A stretch of 53,708 nt of DNA from Leisingera daeponensis (GTDB lineage Bacteria; Pseudomonadota; Alphaproteobacteria; Rhodobacterales; Rhodobacteraceae): NCBI RefSeq assembly GCF_019801465.1, contig NZ_JAHVJA010000018.1, forward strand, positions 1-53,708, read 5' to 3'. Shown one piece after another: positions 17,572 through 26,289 of the stretch (its first letter is position 1; every line of letters begins with the position of its first letter). The position numbers and the translations under genes were made by a program. The notes under the pieces were generated by a model that had not been told where the DNA came from, did not search any database, and saw only the letters and a list, made by a program, of their open reading frames with translations.

Positions 17572-19202
17572 AACGACCCCGCTTCGATGGCCCGGCCGCC
17601 CGAAACGGTGCCCCAGACGCCAACGTCCTTCAGCGCCTCGCCTCCCATTTCGTAGGGGTCATCTTCCAGCACCGCGAAATCCGCACGCTTGCCGACCTCG
17701 ATGGAGCCGACCTCCCCATCCAGCTTGAGCGTAAAAGCCGCGCCGAGCGTGATCGCGTGCAGCGCCTCGTCAAGCGTGATGCGCTCTGCAGCACCAAGAC
17801 GGCGCCCGCTGTCAGTCAGCCGGTTGACCGCGCACCAGGCCGTGAAGAGCGGTCCCAGCGGCGTCACCGGTGCGTCGGAGTGGATCGCCAGCGGCAAGCC
17901 CAGATCCAGCGCGCTACGGCAGGGGTTCATGCGGTTGGCTCGCTCAGGGCCCATGGTGATGTCGTGATGCTTGTCGCCGAAGTAATACAGGTGATTGGCG
18001 AAAAAGTTCACGCAGCAACCCAGCGCTGCCGCCCGCCGCAATTGCGCCTGGTCCGCCATCTGGCAATGCTGAAGTGTATGCCGGTGATCGGGCAGGTATT
18101 GCTCCGATAGTGCCGCCTCGAGGGCTTCGATGGCCGCAAGGCTGGCGGCATCGCCGTTAACGTGGATATGCATCTGGATGCCGGCGCGATTCAGGTAGGT
18201 CGCCATAGTTCTCAGTGCGTCCGGTGCAATGTTCCAGATACCCTGCGCCGTACCACGGTAGTACCCGGGCGTTTTCATCTGCGCCGTGAAACCTTGGATC
18301 GATCCGTCGGTGACGATCTTGACCCCACCCAGACGCAGCCGGTCCGTCGACCTTGCAGCAAGCACCTTTGCCCGATCGGTCAGCTGAGCCGTTGGCATCG
18401 ACATCGCCGACAGCATCGGTACTAAGCGTAGCGGAAAGCCTTCCTCGCCGGTGACACTCCGCAATTCGTCCACCGCGTCGTCACCTAGTTCGTTCAACAG
18501 ATCGGTAGAGGTAGTCACCCCTGTCCGGCAAGCCGATCGCGCAAAGTTCCAAATTGCATCGCGCCCGCCGGTCAACTGGCGGAAGCTGGTACCGATACGC
18601 CGCATCACCGGGAACATCGCGCCCATTTCGTGCAATTCGCCGTGCAGCGACCCGTCCGTGTTACGGATCACCCCGGGCAGATCGGTGCCGCAGCCGTAAC
18701 CGGCCAGATCCATTGCAACCGAGTTCGCGGTGATCAAATGCATATTCGAATGGAATACGATGACCGGACGCTCCTGCGATACCTGATCGAGATGCTGCCG
18801 CGTCAGACGCTCGCCCGGAACGAAGAGCGGATCGAACCCCCAACCGACCACCGGTCCGTCCGGCGCCACCGAAGCGCATTCTTGCAATCGTGAAATCAGG
18901 GCCTCGGTGGTGCCCACACCCGGCCAATGGTGTCCATCCGGCGCGATGCGGCCAAAGTGTCCAAGATAGGTGTACTCCCAGATCGACCCTTCCATTAGAT
19001 GTGCATGCCCCTCGACGAAGCCCGGCATCAGCACCTTGTCCGCAAAACGGTCGTCCCGCACCGTGTCGGTCCAATGGCTCATGTCGTTCGGAGTGCCTAC
19101 CCCGAGAATGGTACCATCAACCGACACGGCGACATGGGTGGCCACGGGCCGCGTCGGGTCCATCGTAATGATGCGGCGGGCTGAGTATACGGTCGTGGGC
19201 AT
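17568..19202 (-). CDS. YtcJ-like metal-dependent amidohydrolase
   Basis: A 544-residue enzyme of the amidohydrolase_3 group. The metal motif H66-x-H68 is in MPGFVEGHAHLMEG, VKIVTDGSIQG is the central strand, and MQIHVNGDAA-like text (IQMHIHVNGDAA), HTLQHCQ and AIHSDAPVTPL supply the later ligands and the catalytic aspartate. The closing segment GSIEVGKRADFAVLEDDP is the composite beta domain. It hydrolyses an amide or related C-N bond; the substrate is unknown. It is the first gene of an operon with the CobW GTPase and the SSS symporter, and is divergent from a LysR regulator 103 bases away. Confidence 0.87.
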   Translation of the reverse strand: MPTTVYSARRIITMDPTRPVATHVAVSVDGTILGVGTPNDMSHWTDTVRDDRFADKVLMPGFVEGHAHLMEGSIWEYTYLGHFGRIAPDGHHWPGVGTTEALISRLQECASVAPDGPVVGWGFDPLFVPGERLTRQHLDQVSQERPVIVFHSNMHLITANSVAMDLAGYGCGTDLPGVIRNTDGSLHGELHEMGAMFPVMRRIGTSFRQLTGGRDAIWNFARSACRTGVTTSTDLLNELGDDAVDELRSVTGEEGFPLRLVPMLSAMSMPTAQLTDRAKVLAARSTDRLRLGGVKIVTDGSIQGFTAQMKTPGYYRGTAQGIWNIAPDALRTMATYLNRAGIQMHIHVNGDAASLAAIEALEAALSEQYLPDHRHTLQHCQMADQAQLRRAAALGCCVNFFANHLYYFGDKHHDITMGPERANRMNPCRSALDLGLPLAIHSDAPVTPLGPLFTAWCAVNRLTDSGRRLGAAERITLDEALHAITLGAAFTLKLDGEVGSIEVGKRADFAVLEDDPYEMGGEALKDVGVWGTVSGGRAIEAGSF

Positions 19203-19305
19203 TTGTCTCTCCGGTCATGCTAGCTTGGAGAGAAGATACACGTGACAACTTCCTTTCTAAAATGTATTGTCGTGCGGTTATTCCTCCGAAATGATGAGGG
19301 AGAGG

Positions 19306-20241
19306 ATGCACTACACTCTAAAACACTTGCACTACGTCGAGGCCGCCGAACGCCACCAGTCAATCACTCATGCGGCCAACGCCCTTACTGTTTCGCCCTC
19401 CTCGATAGCGGCCGCCATCGACTATCTGGAAGGCCAGTCAGGCCAGCCACTGTTTGAGCGCACTCCGTCTCGTGGCATCCGCGCAACGCAGTTCGGACGG
19501 ACCTTCATCGATGAGGTTCGCTCTCTACTTGCCGCGCAGGCCCGCTTTGACATGCGCGTCTCCGAATTGAACACCGTTCTCGGCGGCACTGCCCGCATTG
19601 CTTGTTTCACACCGCTGGCACCGATCCTATTGCCCACCATCCTCAAGGATGTCCGGGCGCGTTTCAAAAACCTCAAAATCGAAATCATGGACGTCTCGAC
19701 CAATGAGATCCCGCAGGTGATCGACAGTGGCGAGGCTGACTTCGCCCTTTGCTACGGTATGCTGGACACGTCGAAGTACAGTTTTATTCCGTTTTTCCGC
19801 GCTCCACCCCACGTTGCCCTGTCGGTTGATCACCCCCTCGCGGCGGGCCGGTTCGTGACGCTGGACCAGCTTGAGCCCGAGCCTTTGGTGGTGCTGGAAC
19901 TCGAGTTTTCCAAACAATATCTCTTGGGCCTGTTCGAGTCGCGGGGGCTGAAACCAAACGTAATTTTTTCTGCCCGATCCACCGACATGATACGTGCCAT
20001 GGTTGCCGCTGGGATGGGCTACGCAATTTTTAATATCCGCCCAATGACGAAACAGACTTATGCCATCGGCGACGTAGCAGAATTGCCCCTGGCCGGAGAC
20101 CACGAATGCCCGAGCGTTGGCGTCTTGGTCAGGCGCGGCGTGGCCCTGCAACCGGTCTGCGACGCGATCATCAATGCGTGCCAGTTACAGGCAATGAACG
20201 GGGCCTTCGACGGGGCCTTAATCCAACCTCATGTTCAGTAA
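19306..20241 (+). CDS. LysR-family transcriptional regulator
   Basis: A 311-residue LysR protein from the ATG at 19306. The N-terminal helix-turn-helix reads LHYVEAAERHQSITHAANALTVSPSSIAAAIDYLE, and the effector-binding domain follows from about residue 90 (GTARIACFTPLAPILLPTI). GAGGGAG lies 4 bases before this ATG; earlier in-frame ATGs at 19291 and 19294 are alternatives. It is transcribed away from the amidohydrolase operon, the classical arrangement for a LysR activator of its divergent target. Confidence 0.86.
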   Translation: MHYTLKHLHYVEAAERHQSITHAANALTVSPSSIAAAIDYLEGQSGQPLFERTPSRGIRATQFGRTFIDEVRSLLAAQARFDMRVSELNTVLGGTARIACFTPLAPILLPTILKDVRARFKNLKIEIMDVSTNEIPQVIDSGEADFALCYGMLDTSKYSFIPFFRAPPHVALSVDHPLAAGRFVTLDQLEPEPLVVLELEFSKQYLLGLFESRGLKPNVIFSARSTDMIRAMVAAGMGYAIFNIRPMTKQTYAIGDVAELPLAGDHECPSVGVLVRRGVALQPVCDAIINACQLQAMNGAFDGALIQPHVQ

Positions 20242-20302
20242 GATTTTAGGGTTGAATCGGCTTTGACGATGGGTTGGGTAGCCCCTCCTGACGGCACTTG
20301 TG

Positions 20303-20541
20303 TCAGAATGATCCGGACGGGATCAGGAACTGCGCCGCATCGCGCAGTTCCGGTGCCCTCTCGATACGCCCGTAACAGGCGGCGCAGGCGTTGCTGCGCG
20401 CAACGCGAGCCGCTCCCGCAGCAACGCCTGGGGCACGTCGCCCCTGCTGAGCACAAGATGCAGATGCCCCAGCGCCGCGCCTGATAAAAACGCCACATCT
20501 TCCGGGGTTTCCGGGCAGCGGCCGGTGACCCAGCCCGGCAT
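20303..20541 (-). pseudogene. DUF1403 protein remnant, frameshifted and truncated
   Basis: The first frame, from about 20541, reads MPGWVTGRCPETPEDVAFL then SGAALGHLHLVLSRGDVPQ and ALLRERLALRAA, as in DUF1403 proteins. The following family text (ACxxxxGRxERAxELRDA) is found one base out of frame as ACAACYGRIERAPELRDAAQFL, ending at a stop at 20303. The remaining two thirds of the family is absent. The N-terminus may extend a little upstream. DUF1403 genes are commonly divergent from a plasmid tyrosine recombinase in Rhodobacteraceae, exactly as here. The frameshift lies within an arm of the perfect inverted repeat at 20385-20430. Confidence 0.7.
20385..20430. repeat. Perfect 14-bp inverted repeat inside the DUF1403 remnant
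   Basis: CAGGCGTTGCTGCG at 20385-20398 and its exact complement CGCAGCAACGCCTG at 20417-20430 flank 18 bases. The frameshift of the gene falls inside the first arm (second arm on the coding strand). Confidence 0.85.
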
Positions 20542-20751
20542 CGGGGGTAACGTGGTTGGGTCGTGCGGGGGCTCGGGCCGGGCATAGGTCAGGCAACAGA
20601 CCGTAGCGGGCCGCGGCGCTTTTGACTACAATATTATGTGAAAACCGCCGCGCTCTCCTGTTTCTGGTAATGTCCAATAACCTTGATTTATCGGACATTA
20701 TGGCGATACGCTGTTGCACAGCCTCAGGAATAAAGAATTTGCGGAGAGAAG

Positions 20752-21867
20752 ATGGCGCCGGAACGCGAGAAATCCACTTCAGCACCCTCCGACACACCAG
20801 ACGATGCTCCGGTCGACGAGAGAGATCAAGCGTCCAGCAAGACCATCTCCCTGCCCGCCCACGTCGCCGGCTCCGGCACACTTGACCGGTTGGTCGATAC
20901 CGCCCGGGGCTATGCGGAGGCTTCGGCGGCCGAGAACACGCACAAGGCCTATGCCGCCGACTGGAAGCATTTCGCCCGCTGGTGCCGACTGAAAGGCACC
21001 GATCCGCTGCCCCCGTCGCCGCAGATGATCGGGCTCTACGTTGCGGACCTGGCCACCCCAGCCGGGAAGATCCCATCGGCGTTGGCAGATCGGCCCCTTT
21101 CAGTCTCCACCATCGAGCGGCGCCTCTCCGGACTTTCCTGGAACTACGCGCAGCGCGGTTTCACTTTCGACCGGAAGGACCGCCACATCGCCACGGTGCT
21201 GGCCGGTATCCGGCGCAAACATGCCCGCCCGCCGGTACAGAAGGAAGCGATCCTGCCCGAGGACATCTTGGCCATGGTGGCCACCCTTCCTTTCGACCTG
21301 CGCGGCCTGCGGGATCGCGCGATCCTGCTCCTGGGCTATGCCGGGGGCCTGCGCCGAAGTGAAATCGTCAGTCTCGACGTGCACAAGGACGACACACCGG
21401 ATTCCCGCGGTTGGGTCGAAATCTTCGACAAGGGTGCCCTGCTCACGCTGAACGCCAAGACCGGCTGGCGCGAGGTCGAGATCGGGCGCGGCTCCGGAGA
21501 GCAGTCCTGCCCGGTGCGTGCCCTGGAACAATGGCTGCACTTCGCACGCATCGATTTCGGGCCGGTCTTCGTGCGGTGCTCGCGCGATGGCAAGCGCGCG
21601 CTTGAAACTCGCCTCGGCGACAAACATGTCGCGCGGCTTGTGAAGCAAACCGTACTCGATGCCGGCATCCGCGCCGAGCTGCCCGACAAGGACCGCCTTG
21701 CACTCTTTTCGGGGCACAGCCTGCGCGCCGGTCTGGCCTCATCCGCCGAAGTCGATGAGCGATACGTCCAAAAGCATCTCGGCCACGCCTCTGCCGAGAT
21801 GACCCGGCGCTACCAGCGCCGCCGCGACCGGTTCCGGGTCAACCTGACGAAAGCGGCAGGGCTCTGA
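20752..21867 (+). CDS. Tyrosine recombinase / site-specific integrase
   Basis: A 371-residue recombinase with an N-terminal SAM-like core-binding domain (about residues 45-150, ENTHKAYAADWKHFARWC) and a C-terminal catalytic domain. The catalytic arginine is in AGGLRRSEIVSLD, the HxxR pair in SGHSLRAGLA, the second histidine in QKHLGHAS and the tyrosine nucleophile in MTRRYQRR. The N-terminal 40 residues are low-complexity and probably flexible. Such recombinases beside DUF1403 genes on Rhodobacteraceae plasmids probably resolve multimers or move cassettes; no att site is visible. All catalytic residues are retained. Confidence 0.88.
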   Translation: MAPEREKSTSAPSDTPDDAPVDERDQASSKTISLPAHVAGSGTLDRLVDTARGYAEASAAENTHKAYAADWKHFARWCRLKGTDPLPPSPQMIGLYVADLATPAGKIPSALADRPLSVSTIERRLSGLSWNYAQRGFTFDRKDRHIATVLAGIRRKHARPPVQKEAILPEDILAMVATLPFDLRGLRDRAILLLGYAGGLRRSEIVSLDVHKDDTPDSRGWVEIFDKGALLTLNAKTGWREVEIGRGSGEQSCPVRALEQWLHFARIDFGPVFVRCSRDGKRALETRLGDKHVARLVKQTVLDAGIRAELPDKDRLALFSGHSLRAGLASSAEVDERYVQKHLGHASAEMTRRYQRRRDRFRVNLTKAAGL

Positions 21868-22617
21868 ATTCCAGCCTGCGGAGCCGCCGTAATGAAGCGC
21901 TAAGGTAGAATGGCGGTGTTCAAGTTTCATGAAATCCGTAACTAAACGCGACACCGGCTGGAAACCATGCATGAGTGCACCCCGCGTGGCCGGTCGAAAT
22001 GGTCCGCCTCGTAGGCGAAAATGCTGCTGGACCGGGCCAAGACCAGGGGCCTGTTAAGCTAGGCCGTTTTCGAATTGCAAACCTCACCGCAGCGCACAGC
22101 TGACCATGCGGTAAGCGACGCGCGGCACTGCTTCGTGCGGTTTTGCATAGCAATATCATGAACGGGAAACGCGGCAGAGCATTTCGTAGCTGATTCCCGT
22201 ACCCTTCCAGAATCAAAACTGCAGCACAAAGCCATCTCCTTTGTCGCTCGGATGCCATGTGCCTATGTGCGCCTGCGTTACAACACCGGCTTGGATGTGT
22301 TTTGGCGTTTCAATGTGTTTATGCGTCAGGGGGAAACTATCCACAGGAACGATGTGGGAAGTTGTTTATGTTGTTTTTCAGCAACTTACAGTAATGCACC
22401 CCAAATCCCTTAACGGTTCACCTTCAATAACGGGTCCATCTGTGGAGCAAAAAGCACAACCTAAACCTGCTGTTTTTCCTTGAGTTTGCTCCCCTGCCCC
22501 TGCATAGCTTGTAACGAGATAACGTCAGAAAGGTCTCAGCTTCCGTTTCTACACCGTTCGTTTTGATCACAACGGCAAGTAACGGAAGTCAGAAAGACCA
22601 TAGAACGGGCAGTAAAT
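21868..22617. other. 750-base region upstream of repABC
   Basis: No gene is supported. It becomes AT-rich towards repA and ends with a strong interrupted dyad (22540-22588) that probably controls the repABC promoter. Confidence 0.5.
22540..22588. promoter_or_regulatory. Two-step dyad upstream of repA, probable operator
   Basis: CTTCCGTT (22540-22547) pairs with AACGGAAG (22581-22588), and inside it CCGTT (22554-22558) pairs with AACGG (22571-22575). The centre is TTTTGATCA. The dyad ends 29 bases before the repA start. RepA, helped by RepB, autorepresses repABC operons at such palindromes, so this is a probable binding site; that is inferred from position. Confidence 0.5.
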
Positions 22618-23820
22618 ATGGACGCAGTATTGCACAGCAAGCTTCGTACCGACGCCGATAGGCTATCGGAAGCGCTCGACGCAATGTCGAAGCTGTTCCT
22701 CGCACCAAAGGAACAGAAGCAGCTCAGGACATTCACTTCATCAGAAGTTGCTCAGCTCCTTCGCGTGAGCGATGGATACCTACGTAAGTCGCATTTCGAC
22801 AGGAAAATTCCCGAGGTCGAACAAGGCCCAGGTAACAAGCGCTCATATACGGCCGAGGACATCCTGGAGATCCGTAAAATTCTGGCGCAGAACGCCAAGG
22901 ATCCTCTCCAGTTCCTGCCAGGCCGCCGTGAAGACGATAAGCTTCAGATCTGGTCTACGGTCAACTTTAAGGGAGGCAGTTCCAAGACCACCACCTCTGT
23001 TCACTTGTCGCAGCGACTTGCGTTGAGGGGGTATCGGGTTCTGGCTATTGATGCTGATCCGCAGGCGTCTCTTACAACCTTCTTCGGATACCAGCCCGAA
23101 ATTGACTTCCGCCACGGCGGAACTCTGTATGATGCCATCCGCTATAATGACGGCGAAACCAACCGCGTCCCGATCACGGAAGTTCTTAGGAAGTCGTACT
23201 TCCCGAACTTGGATCTAGTCCCGGGCGGCATCATGTTGTCCGAGTTCGAGACTGAAACCCCTACCGCCCTCAGCCGCGGGGAGCAGCCGGTTTTCTTCAA
23301 CCGGATTCGTGATTCACTGCGCCAGCTGGAAGATGACTATGACATCGTCATAATCGACTGCCCGCCGCAGCTCGGCTACCTAACCATGTCGGCGGTCTGC
23401 GCGTCGACCTCCCTGTTGATGACCATCATCCCGGAACGGGTGGACCTTGCGTCCGCAAGCCAGTTCCTGAACATGGCATCTGGCGTCCTTGAGGTTCTCC
23501 ATTCCAATGGCGGCATCGGCGCCTATGACAACTTCACATATCTGCTGACCCGCTTCGATACCTCGATTAGCGCCCAGCAGGATCTCGCGGAATGGATCAG
23601 GGAGATCCTGGGGGACAGCGTGATCCCGACACCTTTTGTTAAGTCCTCTGCCGTCAGCGACGCCGGACTTGGGCAGAAGACCGTCTTCGAGGTCGACCTA
23701 AGCGGTTCAAAAAACAGGAAAACATACGATCGCGCCATCGAATCCATAAATGGCATTGCCGACGATATCGAGCGCAAGATCCAGGCATCCTGGGGGCGGG
23801 AGGTAGACGATGAAGCGTGA
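22618..23820 (+). CDS. repA: Plasmid partitioning ATPase RepA
   Basis: A 400-residue RepA of the repABC type. The N-terminal part holds a MerR-like helix-turn-helix (TSSEVAQLLRVSDGYLRK, residues about 40-60). The ParA ATPase follows, with deviant Walker A FKGGSSKTTTSVHL near residue 118 and Walker B DYDIVIIDCPPQLG. RepA binds its own promoter to repress the operon and, as an ATPase, drives segregation with RepB on parS sites. It overlaps repB by 11 bases. Length and domain order match intact family members. Confidence 0.93.
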   Translation: MDAVLHSKLRTDADRLSEALDAMSKLFLAPKEQKQLRTFTSSEVAQLLRVSDGYLRKSHFDRKIPEVEQGPGNKRSYTAEDILEIRKILAQNAKDPLQFLPGRREDDKLQIWSTVNFKGGSSKTTTSVHLSQRLALRGYRVLAIDADPQASLTTFFGYQPEIDFRHGGTLYDAIRYNDGETNRVPITEVLRKSYFPNLDLVPGGIMLSEFETETPTALSRGEQPVFFNRIRDSLRQLEDDYDIVIIDCPPQLGYLTMSAVCASTSLLMTIIPERVDLASASQFLNMASGVLEVLHSNGGIGAYDNFTYLLTRFDTSISAQQDLAEWIREILGDSVIPTPFVKSSAVSDAGLGQKTVFEVDLSGSKNRKTYDRAIESINGIADDIERKIQASWGREVDDEA

Positions 23821-24784
23821 CCTGCTCGCTAAGAGTCTCCAAAAAATGGCGGAAAAGAAGCCGGAGGCCCCTACCCCTTCAGTTGCGGCCGCGCCATCAA
23901 AAGAGGGCGCGCCTAAATCGTTGTTAAACATGTCTGATGTCTTGACGCAGGTTGCTTCTCAGGCGGCCCAAGATGTTGATGTATCCGACATTGCTGATTC
24001 CGAAATTTCGGACCGGTTCGACGTTACGGTTGGACTGGACCCCCTTGTTGAATCAATCCGCAACTCCGGCCAAGAACTTCCTGTTATGCTCCGGTTCCGC
24101 CGGGGCGAAGGACCGCGCTATGAGGTTGTTTATGGACGACGCCGCATTGCTGCATGCCGTAGGCTAGGAATTAGGGTCCGCGCACTTATCAAAGAGATGA
24201 ACCTGCGTGAGGCCCTTGTCTCGCAGGCACTTGAAAACTCAGCCCGCCTAGAGCGCAGCTTCATTGAACAGGCGGTCTTTGCAACGGAGCTCGAAAAGGC
24301 AGAGTTTTCACGCACTGAGATCTGTGAAGCACTCGCAGTTGATAAGGGCACGCTCAGCCGCCTGTTGTCGATCGTGCGAGACATCCCGGCAGGTGTAGTT
24401 AACCGCATTGGTGCCGCTCATGATGTCGGCAGGCGCCCCTGGATGGAACTTCGGCGCTTGGCGCTGCTTGAGTGCGCGCCTTCAGAGGATAAGATGATAG
24501 CGCTGATACCGGATGAAGCCGAAGGGGCTCCAGCCAGGGTAAACAAGCTCATCGAAGCATTGCAGGAGATTGAACGACGTGCCACTGCGCCGACGCGGGC
24601 CGCTAAGTCCGAAAGCCCCCCTGCCCCGGCTCCGACGCAGCTCCCGGGCTCTCAGGTGAAATACCAGGTAGGCAAGGGAAAACTGACAATCCAGGTCGGC
24701 GGAAAGCAGGAGGAAGAATTCATTGAATTCGTCAAAAGCAACTTGTCGGCCCTATACGAGACCTGGTCAAAGAAGGGTTCGTGA
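23810..24784 (+). CDS. repB: Plasmid partitioning protein RepB
   Basis: A 324-residue ParB-family protein. The ParB/Srx N-terminal domain reads DPLVESIRNSGQELPVMLRF and YEVVYGRRRIAACRRLG (boxes I and II). The helix-turn-helix follows (SRTEICEALAVDKGTLSRLLSIV). The C-terminal region should dimerise. RepB binds parS palindromes; candidate sites with GTTGGCCATGGCCAAC are found downstream of repC and in the gap after repB. It is translated with repA (11-base overlap). Confidence 0.92.
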   Translation: MKRDLLAKSLQKMAEKKPEAPTPSVAAAPSKEGAPKSLLNMSDVLTQVASQAAQDVDVSDIADSEISDRFDVTVGLDPLVESIRNSGQELPVMLRFRRGEGPRYEVVYGRRRIAACRRLGIRVRALIKEMNLREALVSQALENSARLERSFIEQAVFATELEKAEFSRTEICEALAVDKGTLSRLLSIVRDIPAGVVNRIGAAHDVGRRPWMELRRLALLECAPSEDKMIALIPDEAEGAPARVNKLIEALQEIERRATAPTRAAKSESPPAPAPTQLPGSQVKYQVGKGKLTIQVGGKQEEEFIEFVKSNLSALYETWSKKGS

Positions 24785-24788
24785 TCGG

Positions 24789-24819
24789 GTGTTGGCCAGG
24801 GTTTTCGCTTGGCCAACAC
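24789..24819. repeat. Split parS-like inverted repeat after repB
   Basis: GTGTTGGCCA (24789-24798) and TGGCCAACAC (24810-24819) flank an 11-base spacer. The arms equal the two halves of the GTTGGCCATGGCCAAC palindrome found elsewhere, pulled apart. It begins five bases after the repB stop and could also fold as a hairpin in the transcript. Confidence 0.6.
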
Positions 24820-24842
24820 ATGTAAGTCATTGATTTCATTAA

Positions 24843-24858
24843 GTTGTCCATGGCCAAC
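24843..24858. promoter_or_regulatory. parS-like palindrome, one mismatch
   Basis: GTTGTCCATGGCCAAC differs at one base from the perfect 16-bp palindrome at 27121 and 27243. A RepB binding site is inferred. Confidence 0.55.
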
Positions 24859-25047
24859 CCCATGGTGAGTTGAGCAGCAGAAGCAAAAACACAAAGGAGG
24901 CAGACACTTAAGCAAAAAGAAACCCCCCGAAAGCGGTAAGGCTTTACAGAGGGTCCCTGTAACTTAGACACTTACTTGGTACCCCGAAAACTGAACCACT
25001 GCAACACCGATTTCGGTGAACGGTACCTTTTTGCCGTCTGAAAAGGC

Positions 25048-26202
25048 ATGAAAACCATCACATCCGCGGCATGCAGTGCCGGGGCACAGGTGAGCTGTGT
25101 CCAAACTGAACACGCAGGCTTCCGGCCGGTACTGCGCAGAGATCTCATGCGCGCACTGCGCAAGTGCCGCAGCAAAATCGGACTCACAACAGGCGATGTT
25201 CTTGTTGTTGATACTTTGCTGAGTTTTCTGCCCTGCCGGGACACCAAAACTGGCGCTGAGCTCCCGGTAGATCCAAGCTTCATTCTCGTGATCTATGCTT
25301 CGAACCAGACCATTTGCGGCCGCGCAAACAATATGTGCGAGCGAGTCTTGCGCCGACATGTTTCAAAGCTGGTGAAACTCGGCCTTCTGCGTCGACGTGA
25401 TAGCGCGACCAGGAAGCGTTTTCCTATCAAATCGAACGGCAAAGTCTGCGCGGCCTACGGGCTGGATCTTACCCCCCTCCTGTTGGCCGCGGACAACATT
25501 GTCCAGATGGCCGCCGACATTGAGCTAGAAGAGGAAGAAATCCGCGGATTGCGCGCCCAGGCACTGACACTGCGCGCCGATCTGCTGAAGGCTGCACATA
25601 CACTGAACGATGAGATTCTGGAGTATGTGACCCAAGCAAAAACCATCCTTCGCCGGTCAACTTTGAAGCTGAGAGAAGTCAAATCACTGCTGACCCGGCT
25701 CAAGGAAATCTCCGAAGTTCAGGATGTTTCCCGCAACCTGAACCCCACCGAGCATCCATGCACTGGGGAAATCAAAGCCAACAAACCGCGTACAGCCCAT
25801 GACCGCAAGCATGTGGAATCCGCGAAAGAGTCCGCCGGGAACGGTCAAAATGTCCGCCAAGTAGAGTCACAAAAAACAGATACATTAAAAATCTCGGAGA
25901 GAAGCGAAGCATCGCTTCTGGAACTGTGGAATGATTGCAGAGAAATCGCGGAGCTCTTCCCTAAGCCACCAAAGAGCCATCAGGATCTGGAAACCATCGT
26001 GCAGACAATGGCGAACTATGTTGGGATTGGCTGGGAATGCCTAGCGAAAACCCAGGCGAGGCTCGGGCTCAGCGAACTATTGAGATCTTTGAACTATATC
26101 GCTGAAAATGCGATGCGCATCGAACGCCCGGAAGCATACCTTATCAGCCTTGCAGGTCATAATCGCTCTATCGCGTACGGCAGCATTAGGAAACCGTTGT
26201 AA
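25048..26202 (+). CDS. repC: Replication initiator RepC
   Basis: A 384-residue RepC, the replication initiator of repABC plasmids. The N-terminal DNA-binding domain contains FRPVLRRDLMRALRKCRSKIGLTTGDVLVVDTLLSFLPCRD and a winged helix (VLRRHVSKLVKLGLLRRRDSATRKRF). A coiled-coil-like middle (residues about 150-235) precedes the conserved C-terminal region (AYLISLAGHNRSIAYGSIRKPL). The origin in this family lies within repC itself. The N-terminal start resembles other RepC proteins in length. Expression is normally limited by the antisense RNA from the preceding gap. Confidence 0.9.
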   Translation: MKTITSAACSAGAQVSCVQTEHAGFRPVLRRDLMRALRKCRSKIGLTTGDVLVVDTLLSFLPCRDTKTGAELPVDPSFILVIYASNQTICGRANNMCERVLRRHVSKLVKLGLLRRRDSATRKRFPIKSNGKVCAAYGLDLTPLLLAADNIVQMAADIELEEEEIRGLRAQALTLRADLLKAAHTLNDEILEYVTQAKTILRRSTLKLREVKSLLTRLKEISEVQDVSRNLNPTEHPCTGEIKANKPRTAHDRKHVESAKESAGNGQNVRQVESQKTDTLKISERSEASLLELWNDCREIAELFPKPPKSHQDLETIVQTMANYVGIGWECLAKTQARLGLSELLRSLNYIAENAMRIERPEAYLISLAGHNRSIAYGSIRKPL

Positions 26203-26273
26203 TGCGCAATTGGAGGCCTAATCCCATTCCTAATAAGGCTTGGCGCCTTAGCCCCCAACAGATGCGCAAGGGT

Positions 26274-26289
26274 GTTGGCCTCAGCCAAC
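26274..26289. promoter_or_regulatory. parS-like palindrome, degenerate centre
   Basis: GTTGGCCTCAGCCAAC keeps both arms (GTTGGC and GCCAAC) of the perfect site and differs at three central bases. It is 72 bases after repC. Confidence 0.5.

Larger units (their letters stand above)
24785..25047 (-). ncRNA. repB-repC gap: probable counter-transcribed RNA (inc) locus
   Basis: In repABC plasmids the repB-repC gap encodes a small antisense RNA on the strand opposite repC that represses repC expression and determines incompatibility. The 263-base gap here has the right size and position. On the minus strand, a pyrimidine-rich run follows CCGCTTTCGGGGGG near 24925-24945 and could be its terminator. 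I cannot fix the RNA ends. The gap also holds two parS-like elements (24789-24819 and 24843-24858). Confidence 0.45.
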
